This document shows positions 49,923-58,121 of a DNA stretch of 64,000 bases, piece by piece (position 1 is the first letter of the stretch; the number at the start of each line of letters is the position of its first letter). The notes under the pieces were generated by a model. That model was not told the origin of the DNA, made no database searches, and worked only from the letters and a program-made list of their open reading frames with translations. The stretch lies in NCBI GenBank assembly GCA_900539865.1, contig UQDS01000003.1, positions 147,656 to 211,655 on the forward strand, in the 5' to 3' direction. This DNA comes from an uncultured Mollicutes bacterium (GTDB lineage Bacteria > Bacillota_I > Bacilli_A > RFN20 > CAG-288). The position numbers were made by a program, and so were the translations under genes.

Positions 49923-50189
49923 ATGGCAACTTTTAAAATAACAGTCACCAATATGGGTGGTTTAACATCTAGATCCAGCGCAGAACTTGTTGAAGAAGCC
50001 AATCACCATAAGTGTCAGGTCACGATGAAGTTAGAAAATGGCGATGAATGCGATTTGAAATCTATCATGAATGTTTTCGCTCTTTCTCCGATTGATAAAG
50101 GCGCAGTTTTAACAATTGTCTGTGAAGGGGAAGACGAAGAAGACGCAGTTCGTGGTTTTGAAAAACTTTGTAGTGAATATAGATTCTAG
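49923..50189 (+). CDS. HPr-fold protein without His15 (Crh-like)
   Basis: An 88-residue protein with the complete HPr fold. The PTS phosphorylation loop, GIHARPA in HPr, reads GGLTSRSSA: position 15 is Thr, while Arg17 is kept. The regulatory loop LKSIMNVFAL keeps the serine (Ser47, equal to Ser46 of HPr). This is the pattern of B. subtilis Crh (Gln15, Ser46), which cannot carry PTS phosphate but, once Ser-phosphorylated by HPr kinase, acts with CcpA. A regulatory role is inferred. It is followed at once by the structured RNA, with which it may share a transcript. Confidence 0.85.
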   Translation: MATFKITVTNMGGLTSRSSAELVEEANHHKCQVTMKLENGDECDLKSIMNVFALSPIDKGAVLTIVCEGEDEEDAVRGFEKLCSEYRF

Positions 50190-50554
50190 TCTCTTTTGAT
50201 AGAGATGGTGTCCCTTGCTCTCTACTCGATTCATTTTGATATCATTGGCCATGATATATAGCCGTGAAGTGTTGGGATGAATTTGTTCTTTTCCAGGTTG
50301 TTGTCGACAGAGGCCGGGTTTCCGGAAGACTAAGTAAGCTTGTTGCTGATCTTAGCATTAGATACGGTTGGAAAAGAAAACCTAGGTGTCGGGATGAGTA
50401 GTGGATGAGAAGATGTGTTTACGACCTCTTACGAGCTCTAGACCCTTCGAGCATGGAGGATATGGGATGATACGTTTCGGTGAGCGTTTGCTCAGTCGGA
50501 GATCGATTTCCTTCCTATTTGTTTTCTTGCGGACAGAATATGTCCGCTTTTTTA
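50190..50554 (+). ncRNA. Unidentified structured RNA of about 340-360 nt
   Basis: The gap has no ORF, is GC-richer than other spacers and is dense in perfect stems: TCTCT/AGAGA (50190-50205), ATATCAT/ATGATAT (50239-50257), a long-range TTCTTTTCCA/TGGAAAAGAA (50286-50295 with 50369-50378), CCGG-GTTT-CCGG (50314-50325) and TGAGC-GTTT-GCTCA (50481-50494). It ends in a strong terminator. GGGATGA occurs at 50274, 50391 and 50464, and GGATGA at 50403. None of the motifs of RNase P RNA, tmRNA, 6S, T-box or common riboswitches was found. The 5' end is unknown; it may be an independent RNA or the 3' part of the HPr-like mRNA. Confidence 0.6.
50529..50554 (+). terminator. Rho-independent terminator of the structured RNA
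   Basis: GCGGACA-GAATA-TGTCCGC followed by six T. Confidence 0.93.
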
Positions 50555-50652
50555 TTGGAAAAGAATGATTTTCATAAAAATATGTATAAATATCAAAAAT
50601 AGTGTAGAATGAATATAAGTGTAGATGGCGTTTGTTTGGGCAGGAAATGGAT

Positions 50653-51165
50653 ATGGAACAATATAAGGCAAAATTGAGAGTGTATCAGAAAGATATGGAT
50701 ATTGAACGTGTCTTCCTTTTTTCGTTTTCTCATACATTATACGAATTGGCGTTGAACCTGTTTGCTTCTTTGGTTGCAGAAGAAGAACAGGAAAAATACA
50801 GTTTCTTTTTCAGCTTTGATCAGGAAAGATATATTACGAGAAAAGATGAACAAGAGCTGTTATATGGTTACAGTGACAGAGATTATCATATCCTAGAGCA
50901 AGAGGCGTTTCTCAACATTGTATTGCGCAATCCTAAACAGCTCTCTTTTGAAATTGTCGACCTTTCACGCCGCGATAATATTGTTTTTGATTTGGATGTG
51001 GAAGAGATTCAACCTCAGTTAGAAAAAATGAAACCAATCTTGTTCGCAGGACATGGCTTTTTAGGAAAGAATTTAAATAGAGAGGACAAAGAATGGAAGG
51101 AGATAGTAGATAATCAAAGAAAAAGCCTTCCTCTTTTAAAGAAGGCTTATCGATTTTCGAAATAA
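50653..51165 (+). CDS. Hypothetical protein, 170 residues
   Basis: No family recognised. The ATG at 50653 has AGGA seven bases upstream and is preferred to an ATG at 50647 or a TTG at 50632. The protein is soluble and acidic, rich in Phe, Tyr and Glu, probably mixed alpha/beta. The final 40 bases encode the opposing gene's terminator hairpin on the other strand, and the ends overlap by 19 bases. Confidence 0.65.
   Translation: MEQYKAKLRVYQKDMDIERVFLFSFSHTLYELALNLFASLVAEEEQEKYSFFFSFDQERYITRKDEQELLYGYSDRDYHILEQEAFLNIVLRNPKQLSFEIVDLSRRDNIVFDLDVEEIQPQLEKMKPILFAGHGFLGKNLNREDKEWKEIVDNQRKSLPLLKKAYRFSK
51117..51148 (-). terminator. Terminator inside the 3' end of the convergent gene
   Basis: On the minus strand AAGCCTTC/GAAGGCTT is followed by TTTTTC. 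It ends the operon at 51147-53689 and lies wholly within the plus-strand CDS. Confidence 0.8.
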
Positions 51166-51515
51166 GGAGCAAAGGCAGTTTGTATGTCTTTAAAATGCGG
51201 TTGTTGGAAGGGATGAATGCCTTTGACTGCAAAATAAGTGCAGTCGTTGTAATGGATGACAAGAAAGAATTTTAAGGTGAAGTCTTTTGTGTCATCTTCA
51301 TATAAGAACGCCTGATATTGCTCGGGCGTTTTTTCTATTTCGCAAGTGACAAAAAGAGTGTCTAACAACGCATTGACTTTCTCTTTATCGCATTCATTTC
51401 CTTTGTCATCTACGACCGTTTGACCTTGAAAAGATAGCGTGATTTGATCGATTGTCTCTACAGAATAAGGGCTTCTTTTCCAAAAGGAAAGAAAGTCAAT
51501 TTTTCTGTTCTTCAT
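51147..51515 (-). CDS. Hypothetical protein, 122 residues
   Basis: A small soluble protein without recognised domain; it has alternating aromatic and charged residues and probably a beta-rich fold. Its start overlaps the zinc-ribbon gene by 20 bases, so it is translated as the last gene of the four-gene operon, followed by a terminator. The operon context does not indicate a function. Confidence 0.65.
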   Translation of the reverse strand: MKNRKIDFLSFWKRSPYSVETIDQITLSFQGQTVVDDKGNECDKEKVNALLDTLFVTCEIEKTPEQYQAFLYEDDTKDFTLKFFLVIHYNDCTYFAVKGIHPFQQPHFKDIQTAFAPYFENR

Positions 51516-52038
51516 CCTGTCCCTCCTCTAAAAAGAGCGAAGAGAAAAGAGTGTCTAAGACTTTAAAATAGACAGGGAATTGATTGACACCTGTGATGGT
51601 AACATCGTCATAAGCGTGTAACGTATAGCGGATAATCACTTCAAACGATTCAGCGTCTTCGGTGACAAAACCAACGTTTTCTCTCGGCCAATCTAGGATG
51701 AATAATTGGCGATATAACATTTCAACAAAACCTTGATATTCGTTGCTAAAATCAATAGGTGTGTAAGGTTGTACCATTTTATTTTTAAAGATCTTTGTCA
51801 TCTTTAAAGTGGCTTTTTCGTTGATTTTAAGAATTTCAACCTTATACGTGTCTTGCTTTTTATCTGTGTAAGAGAAGAGGAGTTCGTTGGTGAAGCGGAT
51901 GCGATTTTCTAAAGTTTTACCATCATTCACACCAAAATCCTGATGGCAGTCTTCACACTCAAAACCGGTTGTTTTATAGACGCTGTCGGAAAAAGGGATG
52001 GTGTGATCTTTTCCACAGCGGGGACAGATGATGTTCAT
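51496..52038 (-). CDS. Protein with N-terminal zinc ribbon, unknown
   Basis: A 180-residue protein. ICPRCGKDH (residues 3-11) and CEDCHQDF (about 28-35) form a four-Cys zinc ribbon. The remaining 140 residues are beta-rich and of unknown family. The ATG overlaps the stop of the pseudouridine synthase gene by four bases. The ribbon could bind nucleic acid or a protein partner; the function is unknown. Confidence 0.7.
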   Translation of the reverse strand: MNIICPRCGKDHTIPFSDSVYKTTGFECEDCHQDFGVNDGKTLENRIRFTNELLFSYTDKKQDTYKVEILKINEKATLKMTKIFKNKMVQPYTPIDFSNEYQGFVEMLYRQLFILDWPRENVGFVTEDAESFEVIIRYTLHAYDDVTITGVNQFPVYFKVLDTLFSSLFLEEGQDEEQKN

Positions 52039-52754
52039 AATTGTTCTCCTTTTTTTAATTTTGTGACTTCTAACAAGGAGTCGACTTCTTCTTCTGTTAA
52101 GACCCGGATAGAAGATTCTTCTAAATCTCCTAATTTTAAGGGTCCAAACGCAACTCTTTTTAATTCGATAACATCGTAATTAAAGTGACCGAAAAGTCTT
52201 TTTACTTCGTGGTATTTTCCTTCACATACAGTGAGATAAGCGTGATATTCATCGATGATTTCTAATTTGCTGGGCGCAGCGATTTCGCCTCTTCCAATAT
52301 CAATTTCATGATTGAACAACTCCACTAAGGTCGGTCTTAAAATATGATTGACTGTGGCCAAGTATGTTTTCTCTACCTTGGTTTTTGGATGCGCGAGACG
52401 CGCGTTCATAATACCATTGTCTGTGAGAATTAAAAGACCGGTTGTATCTTGATCGAGCCTTCCGACCATACGCACTCTCTTGCGATATAAATCCGGGATT
52501 AAATTCATGACAGAAGGATAATTTTCATCTTTCATGGAGCACATATATCCCTTTGGTTTATTTAATATAATGGTGACAAAGGGACTGTTTGGAATCTCTT
52601 TTCCATTGACAGTGATTCTGTCGTTTCCAGTGATGAGCATTTCTCCATCAGTTACGCGTATATCGTTGACGCGAATGTCGTTGTTTCGAATGATTTTCTT
52701 ACAAGCTTTTCTACTTCCTAAACCGGAGTTTGCTAAAAAACGATCTAATCTCAT
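52035..52754 (-). CDS. 16S/23S rRNA pseudouridine synthase, RsuA/RluB family
   Basis: A 239-residue enzyme with an N-terminal S4 domain (MRLDRFLANSGLGSRKACKK, residues 1-20) and the catalytic loop GRLDQDTTGLLILTDNG, whose first Asp is the nucleophile. The compact length and ILNKPKGYMCSMKD favour an RsuA-type 16S U516 enzyme, but RluB or RluE cannot be excluded. It overlaps both neighbours by four bases. Confidence 0.88.
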   Translation of the reverse strand: MRLDRFLANSGLGSRKACKKIIRNNDIRVNDIRVTDGEMLITGNDRITVNGKEIPNSPFVTIILNKPKGYMCSMKDENYPSVMNLIPDLYRKRVRMVGRLDQDTTGLLILTDNGIMNARLAHPKTKVEKTYLATVNHILRPTLVELFNHEIDIGRGEIAAPSKLEIIDEYHAYLTVCEGKYHEVKRLFGHFNYDVIELKRVAFGPLKLGDLEESSIRVLTEEEVDSLLEVTKLKKGEQL

Positions 52755-53683
52755 CTTCGTGCTCTTTTGCGTCCTTTCTGATGGGTGATATTGACTTTAA
52801 AGCCGCTCTTCATAAAAGGGTAATCGCTGAAAGTTAAAACGATGCCAACAATAGCGAAAGAAAAAATAGTTGCAAACATCACAATCATCTGTGCAGTGGG
52901 AGTAATAACACCGGATTCTTCGATAAAGGGGCCTTTTATCTTAAAGAGAGAAAGAGCTAAAATGCCAGCAAAATAAAGGGCGATGTTTGCACTTGCTTTG
53001 CTGAGAACCGCCTTATCTAAGTGACTTTGATAGAAGCGATAGAAGGTGTTTCCAATAAAGATTCCTAAGGTGATAATCACAATTAAGAATAAGTTATTTG
53101 TAAAGCCTTGATACAAGGTTTCATTCATATAAGCGCTGTCGGTAAGATAAATTCCTAAGAAGAAAAATAAGGTGGCCGGTGAAATGCCAGAGAAAGAGCA
53201 AAGAAAACTTCCGATTGATAAGACAAATAAGAGAATGAACGGGATGAGGGCGCTATTTTCTGGAGCTTGGAATCTTGCAAAACTAAATCCGAAAGCAAAA
53301 GCAAAGACACAAACAAAAACGATGGCAGCAGTGATTAGATCTTTGTTGCTCTTTTCTTTGACTTTGACGAAGGAATAAATTTCATAAGCGAGGAAAGCGA
53401 GGGATAATAACAATAATCCGATATAAATTCCGCCGCTGTATTTTTCCAGTACCATATTGATGGGACTGTAAAACATCATGGTAGCGGCAAAGCCGATACC
53501 AAGAAGATAAGGGAGCGTCTTGCTGAAATAAGAATCAAAGCCGGAGGGATTTTCGTGACGAATAATGCGCTCCATATGTTTGGTTTGAAAGAAGGGGATG
53601 ATAGAAAAGATGCCAATCAAAAGGCCTTGAAAATATTGAGAGATGACGCTGGAAAATGTTTGTTTTTTCTCTGTGTTATCCAT
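52751..53683 (-). CDS. DUF368-like polytopic membrane protein
   Basis: A 310-residue protein with about eight or nine helices. GLLIGIFSIIPF and SFSGISPATLFFFLGIYL resemble the two Gly/Ser/Pro re-entrant motifs of DUF368 (PopT-type polyprenyl-phosphate recycling), a tentative match. The basic tail ends GRKRARR. Two ATGs are possible: 53689 (MSMDN) and 53683 (MDN). No SD exists for either. A TATAAT ends two bases before the first and eight before the second, so the second fits a leaderless message. It is the first gene of the operon. Confidence 0.7.
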   Translation of the reverse strand: MDNTEKKQTFSSVISQYFQGLLIGIFSIIPFFQTKHMERIIRHENPSGFDSYFSKTLPYLLGIGFAATMMFYSPINMVLEKYSGGIYIGLLLLSLAFLAYEIYSFVKVKEKSNKDLITAAIVFVCVFAFAFGFSFARFQAPENSALIPFILLFVLSIGSFLCSFSGISPATLFFFLGIYLTDSAYMNETLYQGFTNNLFLIVIITLGIFIGNTFYRFYQSHLDKAVLSKASANIALYFAGILALSLFKIKGPFIEESGVITPTAQMIVMFATIFSFAIVGIVLTFSDYPFMKSGFKVNITHQKGRKRARR

Positions 53684-53691
53684 ACTCATTT

Positions 53692-53699
53692 ATTATAAC
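53692..53699 (-). promoter_or_regulatory. Extended -10 promoter of the DUF368-like operon
   Basis: On the minus strand TGTTATAAT (TGnTATAAT), directly before the start codons. Confidence 0.55.
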
Positions 53700-53988
53700 A
53701 AACTAAGAAGCTAGTTATATCACCTTGTATCAAAATTAAACTTATGTTTTTAATAAAATGCTCAAAAACGGCGGATAAAAAAATATATTTTGTGACTGAT
53801 AATATTCAAATCTCTTCAATTTAGATAAAATGGTAGTGGTAAAAACAATCAATTTTAACGAATGAATTTAATTATAAACAATAAAAAAACAAATTGAAAA
53901 ACAACATGCTTATTTTCAAAATATGCAAGTGTTTTAAAAACTTGTGAATTCGTCTTTTGATATAATGAAAAAGTAAAGGTAAGAAATT
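53700..53988 (+). other. Intergenic region before yjjI with promoter
   Basis: About 290 AT-rich bases without gene. TATAAT at 53961-53966 with AAAGG before the ATG marks the yjjI promoter and SD; the -35 is unclear. No Fnr- or Rex-like palindrome was recognised, although oxygen or redox control would be expected for a glycyl-radical enzyme. Confidence 0.5.
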
Positions 53989-55491
53989 ATGGAAAACAAA
54001 GATATTTATGATGTTGTATGCAGTAAAACACTGACTTACGAACAAAAAGTTTTACAGCTGGCGCACTGCGCGGAAAACAGGCTTGAGGTGTTATCTATCC
54101 CAGAAAAGACGAAGTATTATTTTGAAACAGGTGCGATCAACGATCTCTTTGAAGGACACGCCCCTTATCGCCCTCGCTACATCATGGTCGATTATGAAAA
54201 ATTTGTAAAGCAAGGTTCTTCTTTTTTAAGAATTGAACCGCCTAAGACAATAGATGAGTTGCTTTTTGCGTTGATGTCTTTGTATCACCATGTACCTTCG
54301 ATTACGAATTTTCCTGTTTATTTAGGAAATCTTGATACCTTACTCGATCCTTTTATTCAAGATCTCAGCGATGAAGAAGCAAAAGAAAAGATCAAGCTCT
54401 TTTTAAATTTTCTTGATCGTACAATCACCGATTCTTTTTGTCATGCGAATTTGGGACCGGTGGAAACAAGAGCGGGAAGACTCATTTTAGAAGTGGAAGC
54501 AACGTTGCAAAATACTGTTCCCAATTTCACAATCAAATACAATTCAAAAACGACATCAGATTCCTTTTTAAAAGAGGCGATTTCTTGTTCGCTTGCCTGC
54601 TCTAATCCTGCGATTTGTAACGATGATGCTAATCTTCAATATTATGATCATCGCTATGGTATTTCTTCTTGTTACAATATCCTTCCTCTTGCAGGCGGTG
54701 CTTATACACTGACGAGAATCACTTTGACAAAACTCGCTTTGGAAACCGAAGACATTGAAAAATTCCTCGGTGAAATTCTCCCGGAGTGTTTATCCTTAAT
54801 CGCGGATTATGAAAATGAAAGAATTCGTTTCTTAGCGCAAAAATCAGGTTTCTTTGAATCTTCTTTCTTAGTGAAGGAGGGTTTGATTGATCCAAATCGC
54901 TTTGTAGCGATGTTTGGTGTGACCGGGCTTGCAGAATGTGTAAATACCCTTTTAAAAGATAAGGGTTTAAAGTATGGAAGAGACAAAGAGGCGGATGATC
55001 TCGGTTTGAGAATCATGCAGAAGATTGAAGAGGTGGTCTCTCAATTGCATGCGGAATATTCTCCTTTGACAGACGGGCATTTCGTTTTGCATGCGCAAGT
55101 CGGGTTGGATTCTGATAAAGGTATTACTTCAGGAGTCAGAATACCGGTTGGGGATGAACCGGAATCTTTTTCTGATCATTTAAAGCATTCAGCTCGTTAT
55201 CATCACTTCTTCCCTGCGGGGGTAGGAGATATTTTTCCGATTGCTACAAACGTAAAGACCAATTTAGATGCTTTGGCAGATGTTGTAAAAGGAGCGTTTC
55301 AAATTGGTGTTCACTACATGTCTTTCTACCAAGCGGACACAGACTTAGTTCGTATCACTGGTTATCTTGTAAAGAGAAGTGAAATGGCAAAGTATATCAA
55401 CCAAGAAGTTTGCGTCAAACAGACAACGGCTTTAGGTGCACCGAATTATCAGATCAATCGCTTAAAAGATAGAAAGGTTAGAATGGGATGA
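53989..55491 (+). CDS. yjjI: YjjI-family glycyl radical enzyme
   Basis: A 500-residue protein, the size of the YjjI family and much shorter than PFL or NrdD. The glycyl radical site is RITGY (Gly458). The likely thiyl Cys is C228 in the finger loop YGISSCYNI. FCHANLGPVETRAG and FFPAGVGDIFPI are other family blocks. Such enzymes work only without oxygen and need an activase, which is the next gene (four-base overlap). The YjjI substrate is not established. An anaerobic lifestyle is implied. Confidence 0.9.
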   Translation: MENKDIYDVVCSKTLTYEQKVLQLAHCAENRLEVLSIPEKTKYYFETGAINDLFEGHAPYRPRYIMVDYEKFVKQGSSFLRIEPPKTIDELLFALMSLYHHVPSITNFPVYLGNLDTLLDPFIQDLSDEEAKEKIKLFLNFLDRTITDSFCHANLGPVETRAGRLILEVEATLQNTVPNFTIKYNSKTTSDSFLKEAISCSLACSNPAICNDDANLQYYDHRYGISSCYNILPLAGGAYTLTRITLTKLALETEDIEKFLGEILPECLSLIADYENERIRFLAQKSGFFESSFLVKEGLIDPNRFVAMFGVTGLAECVNTLLKDKGLKYGRDKEADDLGLRIMQKIEEVVSQLHAEYSPLTDGHFVLHAQVGLDSDKGITSGVRIPVGDEPESFSDHLKHSARYHHFFPAGVGDIFPIATNVKTNLDALADVVKGAFQIGVHYMSFYQADTDLVRITGYLVKRSEMAKYINQEVCVKQTTALGAPNYQINRLKDRKVRMG

Positions 55492-56324
55492 GACTTCTTG
55501 CTCCAATCAATAAAATCATACCCTTCTCGACGGTAGATGGCCCTGGAAATAGAACAAGTGTCTTTTTTCAAGGATGCAACATTCACTGTCGTTATTGTCA
55601 TAATCCAGAAACGCAAAACCTCTGCAACAATTGCGGAGATTGTATTGCCACTTGTAAGGCGAATGCGTTGACATTAACAGAAGGGAAAATCGTTTGGAAT
55701 CCAAATCTTTGTGTCCAATGTGACACTTGTTTACAAACCTGTAAACACAACGCTTCTCCGAAAATTTTGTGGATGAGTGTTGAAGAGGTGTTTCAAGAGA
55801 TTAAAAAGAATATACCCTTTATCCGAGGCGTTACAGTTTCCGGCGGAGAATGCTCTCTTTACTTGCCTTTTTTGCGAGCTCTTTTTCAGCGCTGTCATCA
55901 AGAGGGATTGACTACACTGATGGATTCAAACGGATTTTTACCTTTACCGAAAGATGACTTTTTCTCTTTTTGTGATGGCGTGATGTTAGATATTAAATCT
56001 TGGGATGAAGAGGTGCATCAGCGCTTAACAGGAAAGAAGAATCAAACGATAAAAGAGAATTTACTCTATCTTTCAAAAATTGAACGATTGCAAGAAATTC
56101 GTATTGTTGTGGTTCCATCGCTTGTAGATGTAAATTCGTGTTTACAAGGTGTGAAAGAAATAATCAAAGATAAGATAGAACACGTTCATTTAAAGTTAAT
56201 TGCCTTTCGCCCTCTAGGCGTAAAAGGAGAATTGGCCACCTGGTCTTCTCCGACAGCAAAGATGATGCAAGACTATGCAGAATATGCACATCATTTAGGA
56301 TATAAGAATGTGGAAATACGTTAA
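55488..56324 (+). CDS. yjjW: YjjW-family glycyl-radical-enzyme activase (radical SAM)
   Basis: A 278-residue radical-SAM activase. The radical SAM cluster is CNIHCRYC (about residues 30-37). An inserted ferredoxin-like segment has CNNCGDCIATC and CVQCDTCLQTC, two further 4Fe-4S sites. VTVSGGE is the SAM-binding GGE motif. The start PFSTVDGPGNRTSVFFQGC matches the YjjW family. It should place the radical on Gly458 of YjjI. Confidence 0.93.
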   Translation: MRLLAPINKIIPFSTVDGPGNRTSVFFQGCNIHCRYCHNPETQNLCNNCGDCIATCKANALTLTEGKIVWNPNLCVQCDTCLQTCKHNASPKILWMSVEEVFQEIKKNIPFIRGVTVSGGECSLYLPFLRALFQRCHQEGLTTLMDSNGFLPLPKDDFFSFCDGVMLDIKSWDEEVHQRLTGKKNQTIKENLLYLSKIERLQEIRIVVVPSLVDVNSCLQGVKEIIKDKIEHVHLKLIAFRPLGVKGELATWSSPTAKMMQDYAEYAHHLGYKNVEIR

Positions 56325-56346
56325 TGAAAAGGAGGCAGGAAATACT

Positions 56347-56772
56347 ATGGATATAAAACAGGCAATCGCATTGCTACAAGAAGAAAATAAAACGCTGATT
56401 TTATATCACGGAGAAGAAATTCTTTCTTATACAACAAGAGGAGTGTCCCCTTTGACAGAACTTTATGAGAATAAAAAAGACTGTTCTTCTTTTGTAGCGG
56501 TGGACAAAGTCGTTGGAAGAGGAGCTGCTTTCATGTATTTGCTTCTCGGAATAAAAAGAATACATGCGCTTGTGATTTCTGAGCCTGCTTTAGAGCTTTT
56601 AAAGAAAAACCAAATTGAAATTACGTATGATAAGTTGGTTCCATTCATACAAAATAGAACTCGCGATGGTTTTTGCCCCATGGAGAGCGCAACTCTTTCT
56701 TGCGAAAATCCGTTAGACGCTTACGATAAAATAAAAAGAAAGCAAGCGCAACTTGCACAAAATAAAAATTAG
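56347..56772 (+). CDS. DUF1893 protein (deaminase-like fold)
   Basis: A 141-residue protein with the DUF1893 pattern: SYTTRGVSPLTELYE, VVGRGAAFMYLLLGI and the Cys-containing DGFCPMESATL. The structural relative Thermotoga TM1506 has a cytidine-deaminase-like fold without the standard zinc site. The ATG at 56347 has GGAGG 11 bases upstream; the longer ORF start (56308) lies inside yjjW. It is the third gene of yjjI-yjjW-DUF1893 and may be involved in the same anaerobic reaction. Confidence 0.85.
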   Translation: MDIKQAIALLQEENKTLILYHGEEILSYTTRGVSPLTELYENKKDCSSFVAVDKVVGRGAAFMYLLLGIKRIHALVISEPALELLKKNQIEITYDKLVPFIQNRTRDGFCPMESATLSCENPLDAYDKIKRKQAQLAQNKN

Positions 56773-56796
56773 GGCCGAAGCCCTAATTTTTTATTT
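56766..56796. terminator. Bidirectional terminator between DUF1893 gene and lipoprotein 1
   Basis: AATTAGGGC-CGAA-GCCCTAATT, with A and T runs on both sides; on the minus strand the loop is a stable C(TTCG)G. Confidence 0.93.
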
Positions 56797-57327
56797 CTTT
56801 TGATAAGTGTAAGTCTTTACGCTTTCTGCTTCGAGCTCACCTTTGACGGTGATACCATTTGCACTAGCATCCACCTTGAATTTGACTTTTTCCACCTCGG
56901 AGGTGTACAAACCCAAATTGTTGGTTTTTAATGTATAAGTAGATTGTCCGGTGATTCCTTCTATTTGCATGTCAATAGCATCTTTAGCATCAATTGCAAC
57001 ATAGACGCTGATACTTCCGGAATTCAAAGTGATTTCGGCAGTGTTAGGAAGAGAAAGGAAGAAAGCGCTAGTCAAGATCGGAGCATCTGCGATAACGTCT
57101 GTTTCTGTTTCGTCTTTTTCTTCTAAAGCATAGTCTTTGAAGATACCGGTTGCTTTTTTAACTTTTACCACTTCTCTTTCAGTGTAGCGAACATAAGTTT
57201 CTGCAGCTTTAGTTAGAGAGTAGTTTTCTTTTGCGTAAGTGCGTGCTTCATCGACAGTTAAAGGAGAACCGCAGCCTGTTAAAGCAAGCAAAGAGAGAAC
57301 GGCCAAAAATAAATTTGCTCTTTTCAT
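56791..57327 (-). CDS. Paralogous lipoprotein 1 of 3
   Basis: A 178-residue lipoprotein. The signal MKRANLFLAVLSLLALTGC ends in lipobox LTGC (Cys19). The mature part begins GSPLTVDEARTYAKENYS and is predicted beta-rich, ending in a KTYTYQ motif. It is homologous to the next two genes. SD AAGGA. It is a single-gene unit with its own terminator. Function unknown; a surface-exposed, membrane-anchored role is inferred. Confidence 0.85.
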   Translation of the reverse strand: MKRANLFLAVLSLLALTGCGSPLTVDEARTYAKENYSLTKAAETYVRYTEREVVKVKKATGIFKDYALEEKDETETDVIADAPILTSAFFLSLPNTAEITLNSGSISVYVAIDAKDAIDMQIEGITGQSTYTLKTNNLGLYTSEVEKVKFKVDASANGITVKGELEAESVKTYTYQKK

Positions 57328-57424
57328 AATTGTAATTCCTTTTCTAGAGAGGTTGTTATCTCTAATATTATTATATTTGAATATTGAAATATTTCAATGT
57401 TCTATTTTTTTAATTTTTGATGAA

Positions 57425-57457
57425 ATGAAAAAGCCGAGATTTTTAGCTCGGCTTTTT
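57425..57457 (-). terminator. Terminator of lipoprotein 2
   Basis: AAGCCGAG/CTCGGCTT with an eight-base loop, then T5 on the minus strand. Confidence 0.9.
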
Positions 57458-57461
57458 TGTA

Positions 57462-58007
57462 TTAAGAAAAGTATTCGTAAGTTTTGGTTGTTACAAACAC
57501 GAGAGAACCAGAAATCTTTTCGTTGGTAGTTTTGCTGGTGTCGACAGTGCATTTAAGAGTGAGAATATCGCTATAGATTAAACCGATATTATCAATTTTA
57601 GTTTCGACTACAGCGGTACCTTTGACTATTTCTTCATCGAAATGAAAGACATCAAAGATGGAAATGTTATAGGTGATGTTCATGGAGTCGGAGGACATTG
57701 TTATTTTTGCATCTTCTGGTAAAAGAGTGATAAAAGTAGAGTCAACGATCGGAGCGCCCTCTAAGCTGGTGTTGTAGGAACCTCCTTCACCAAATGATGG
57801 TCTATTATAAATGTCAGAGAAGTAACCAGTGGCCTTTTTAATTTCGGAGATAGTGGTTAATTTATATTGTTGATATGTTGCATAGACTTTTTCTTTGGAG
57901 AAGTTTGCCTCGACATAATTTTTGGCATCTGCTTTAGTGATAGTTTTTCCACAGCCGGTCAAAACAACTAAAGGGAGAATAGCCAAAAATAAATTTGCTC
58001 TTTTCAT
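57462..58007 (-). CDS. Paralogous lipoprotein 2 of 3
   Basis: A 181-residue lipoprotein with signal MKRANLFLAILPLVVLTGC and start of mature part GKTITKADAKNYVEANFS. It shares with its neighbours the signal peptide, an ADAKNY-type helix, a K-K-A-x-G-x-F segment, a strand motif IDNIGLIYSD and the C-terminal KTYEY. It is most like lipoprotein 1 in its signal-peptide DNA. SD AAAGGAA; own terminator. Confidence 0.85.
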   Translation of the reverse strand: MKRANLFLAILPLVVLTGCGKTITKADAKNYVEANFSKEKVYATYQQYKLTTISEIKKATGYFSDIYNRPSFGEGGSYNTSLEGAPIVDSTFITLLPEDAKITMSSDSMNITYNISIFDVFHFDEEIVKGTAVVETKIDNIGLIYSDILTLKCTVDTSKTTNEKISGSLVFVTTKTYEYFS

Positions 58008-58121
58008 ATTTCTAATTCCTTTCTCAGTAGATTGATATCCTTTAATATAGTATATTTTTAGATACCAAAAAGAAAGGCTTCCCTTTTTTATTTTAAAATA
58101 GGCAAAACAAATAAGTTCATT

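Noticed and set aside
50190..50554. RNase P RNA, tmRNA, 6S RNA or T-box leader
   Set aside because: GAGGAAAGTCC and ACAGAA-GGCTTA (RNase P), the GGATTCGAC and CCA ends (tmRNA), and TGGNACCGCG (T-box) are all missing.
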